Of a DNA stretch of 46,632 nucleotides, positions 45,341 through 46,632 are shown piece by piece (position 1 is the stretch's first letter; each line of letters begins with the position of its first letter). Source of the stretch: Salinivirgaceae bacterium (lineage in GTDB: Bacteria; Bacteroidota; Bacteroidia; Bacteroidales; SZUA-534); NCBI GenBank assembly GCA_017557605.1, contig JAFYYJ010000121.1, positions 1 through 46,632 on the forward strand. Direction: 5' to 3'. The notes below the pieces were generated by a model. The model made no database searches, was not told the DNA's origin, and worked only from the letters and a program-made list of their open reading frames with translations. A program made the translations under genes and the position numbers.

Positions 45341-45373
45341 CAAATATATGGCATTTTACGAGTAACTAGCAAA
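45341..45373 (-). promoter_or_regulatory. Promoter of the receptor cluster
   Basis: On the reverse strand TTTG (45370-45373), 21 bases, TATATTTG (45341-45348). Transcription should start within a few bases of the ATG at 45331, so the mRNA may be nearly leaderless. Confidence 0.55.
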
Positions 45374-45391
45374 AGTTGTGTTTGTGCTCAC

Positions 45392-45418
45392 AAAAAAAGG
45401 CGACCCTTGCGAGCCGCC
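45392..45418 (-). terminator. Intrinsic terminator of the 45440-46489 gene
   Basis: On the reverse strand GGCGGCTC pairs with GGGTCGCC (two G-T pairs) around a GCAA tetraloop, followed by seven T. Confidence 0.85.
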
Positions 45419-45439
45419 CTTCCTCTATACTAATGAAAC

Positions 45440-46489
45440 TTATTGACAATCAAGGTTAAGACGCATACGATAGGTTATTCCATCCTTAACAATCTCAAAC
45501 ATCTTTATCGTATCAACATCTTTGAACTCACATTCAAGAACTACTGGTGTGCCATTCATAATGGTGGCTGTTTTATTATATGAGAATTCCTCGCCAGCAA
45601 TCTTAGCCATGTCGGTTTCCACGCTGTTGCCTTCGCCATCAATAACGCGAATGTTACTACGATAAATTTTAAATTCGTAATCCTTTTTGTTCTGATTTTC
45701 AATATTGAAGGTCATACGCGACTTGTTGCCATAGCGTTTGCAGCCTTTGAAATTCACAAAAATACCATTATCAATCTCCATTGTGTTCGATTCAACAGTT
45801 TGCACATCATCGTTGCCGCTGCCGTCGGCCTGGCTTACGCCCGAATCGCTGCTGCTAACCGGCATATTACCAGCCATCTGCATGCATTGGTCGTAGCAGT
45901 CTTTGCAGACTTTAGGCACCGAATAGAGCACCTGCGAAGCCTCCTGAGTGCGGCCTTGAGCCTTCAGCGCATTAGCCTTCGAAATCACAAAATCGCACTG
46001 CGAGTTATAGAATTCGATAATCTTGTTTTTGCCTTGGTCGACAAAAGCCTTGAACTGACCGCGTTTCGGATCGATGTTACGCATTGCGGCTATGTAGGCC
46101 TTGGTCTCGTTCTGTCCAACACCTTTCACTTCTACCGAGGTCTGGCTGTAGACATTGCCAGTCTCGTTATCCACAATAAAAAGATTGACAGACATAGTCA
46201 GAGCGTGCATTGGAGGAGCTGTAGCTGTAAGCTCTTTGCTCAGAACATCGATTGTCGCTTTCATCGAGAACAGCGGATTGCTGCCTTCGCCAGCCAATCC
46301 GTTGAGAGTGCATATCTGGCGCATCTTGCTGGCCAGCATATCTTTAGAGGCCATAGGCGCATCCTGCGCATCGACAACCGGAGTTATCGCTATGCGTTCC
46401 ATATCGTCGGCCTTGCCGTTATTGTTCTGCGCAAATGCCGCACTTGTGAGCAATGCCGCAAAACCCATCAATAATAATCTCTTTCTCAT
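45440..46489 (-). CDS. Secreted protein of unknown function
   Basis: The protein has 349 residues with a signal peptide ending AAFAQ. Residues about 30-165 look like a mixed domain with MERIAITPVVDAQDAP and TMSVNLFIVDNETGNVYSQT, the kind seen in envelope proteins of the LPP20/CsgG neighbourhood; I do not assign it firmly. CKDCYDQC near 195 could bind metal or form disulfides. A Ser/Gly/Asp-rich linker (about 205-230) leads to a C-terminal Ig-like domain with NFKGCKRYGNKSRMTFNIEN. It lies 16 bases after the gene cut by the window edge, so the two share an operon. Confidence 0.75.
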   Translation of the reverse strand: MRKRLLLMGFAALLTSAAFAQNNNGKADDMERIAITPVVDAQDAPMASKDMLASKMRQICTLNGLAGEGSNPLFSMKATIDVLSKELTATAPPMHALTMSVNLFIVDNETGNVYSQTSVEVKGVGQNETKAYIAAMRNIDPKRGQFKAFVDQGKNKIIEFYNSQCDFVISKANALKAQGRTQEASQVLYSVPKVCKDCYDQCMQMAGNMPVSSSDSGVSQADGSGNDDVQTVESNTMEIDNGIFVNFKGCKRYGNKSRMTFNIENQNKKDYEFKIYRSNIRVIDGEGNSVETDMAKIAGEEFSYNKTATIMNGTPVVLECEFKDVDTIKMFEIVKDGITYRMRLNLDCQ

Positions 46490-46505
46490 GGTTCTTCTAT
46501 TTTAT

Positions 46506-46632
46506 TTACTTTTCTCCGATAATCAGCCATGCCTCACCCAGACCGCGCATATAAACCTTCGATTCAAGATTGAACGGCGGCTTTGCAAGGAAGCTCTTAA
46601 GATTATTGACATACGTACGTGTGTCCATAGCA
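46506..46632 (-). CDS. C-terminal end of an unidentified gene
   Basis: The reverse strand is open from the right edge to a TAA at 46506-46508. It gives 41 residues ending SKVYMRGLGEAWLIIGEK. The upstream part is outside the window. It is placed 16 bases before the secreted-protein gene and probably belongs to the same operon. Too little sequence remains for a family call. Confidence 0.6.
   Translation of the reverse strand, partial: AMDTRTYVNNLKSFLAKPPFNLESKVYMRGLGEAWLIIGEK

Overview
The window looks like chromosome from an anaerobic member of the order Bacteroidales (phylum Bacteroidota), probably an uncultured gut or rumen lineage. The support is: promoters of the Bacteroidota type (TTTG about 19-22 bases before TAnnTTTG); a type IX secretion (T9SS) C-terminal sorting domain; BspA-like leucine-rich repeats; a TonB-dependent receptor with DUF4625 lipoproteins; a DUF6057 gene; and an oxygen-sensitive class III ribonucleotide reductase. 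No phage, insertion sequence, integrase or CRISPR array was seen. Genus and species cannot be read from this sequence.

Left part (1-11.4 kb) is mostly housekeeping. It holds the 5' end of gltX, a tRNA-Glu(CTC) with its own promoter and terminator, a PAP2 phosphatase, rsmA followed at once by the Mg2+ channel gene mgtE, a zinc-type CDF exporter with 33 histidines at its N-terminus behind a 15-base palindrome, an unknown secreted protein, guaB, an SPFH lipoprotein, a patatin-like lipase, a MORN-repeat secreted protein and mnmA.

Middle part (11.4-26 kb). A SiaB-type kinase gene and a SiaC-type phosphoprotein gene form a two-gene unit beside a 1161-residue PAS-rich hybrid histidine kinase. The SiaA phosphatase and SiaD diguanylate cyclase of the Pseudomonas system are missing from the window. 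Then come purT, a BspA-like surface protein whose C-terminal domain carries an in-frame 28-base palindrome, a strongly structured non-coding RNA (candidate 6S RNA) with its own promoter and terminator, a GNAT acetyltransferase, an M13 peptidase lipoprotein, and nrdG-nrdD.

Right part (26-46.6 kb). It holds mutS2, a PLP aminotransferase, a TolB-like lipoprotein with one CxxCH haem-type motif beside a DUF6057 membrane protein, a 2458-residue T9SS surface protein built of alternating Ig-like modules, truA, and a four-gene cluster rich in His and Cys (small membrane protein, TonB-dependent receptor, two DUF4625 lipoproteins) that I read as metal uptake or sensing. At the edge are a secreted protein of unknown function and the 3' end of another gene.

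Most promising for novelty are the structured RNA at 20.25-20.52 kb, the SiaB/SiaC/hybrid-kinase module, the palindrome inside the sorting domain, the His/Cys-rich receptor cluster, and a short element that recurs just after stop codons.
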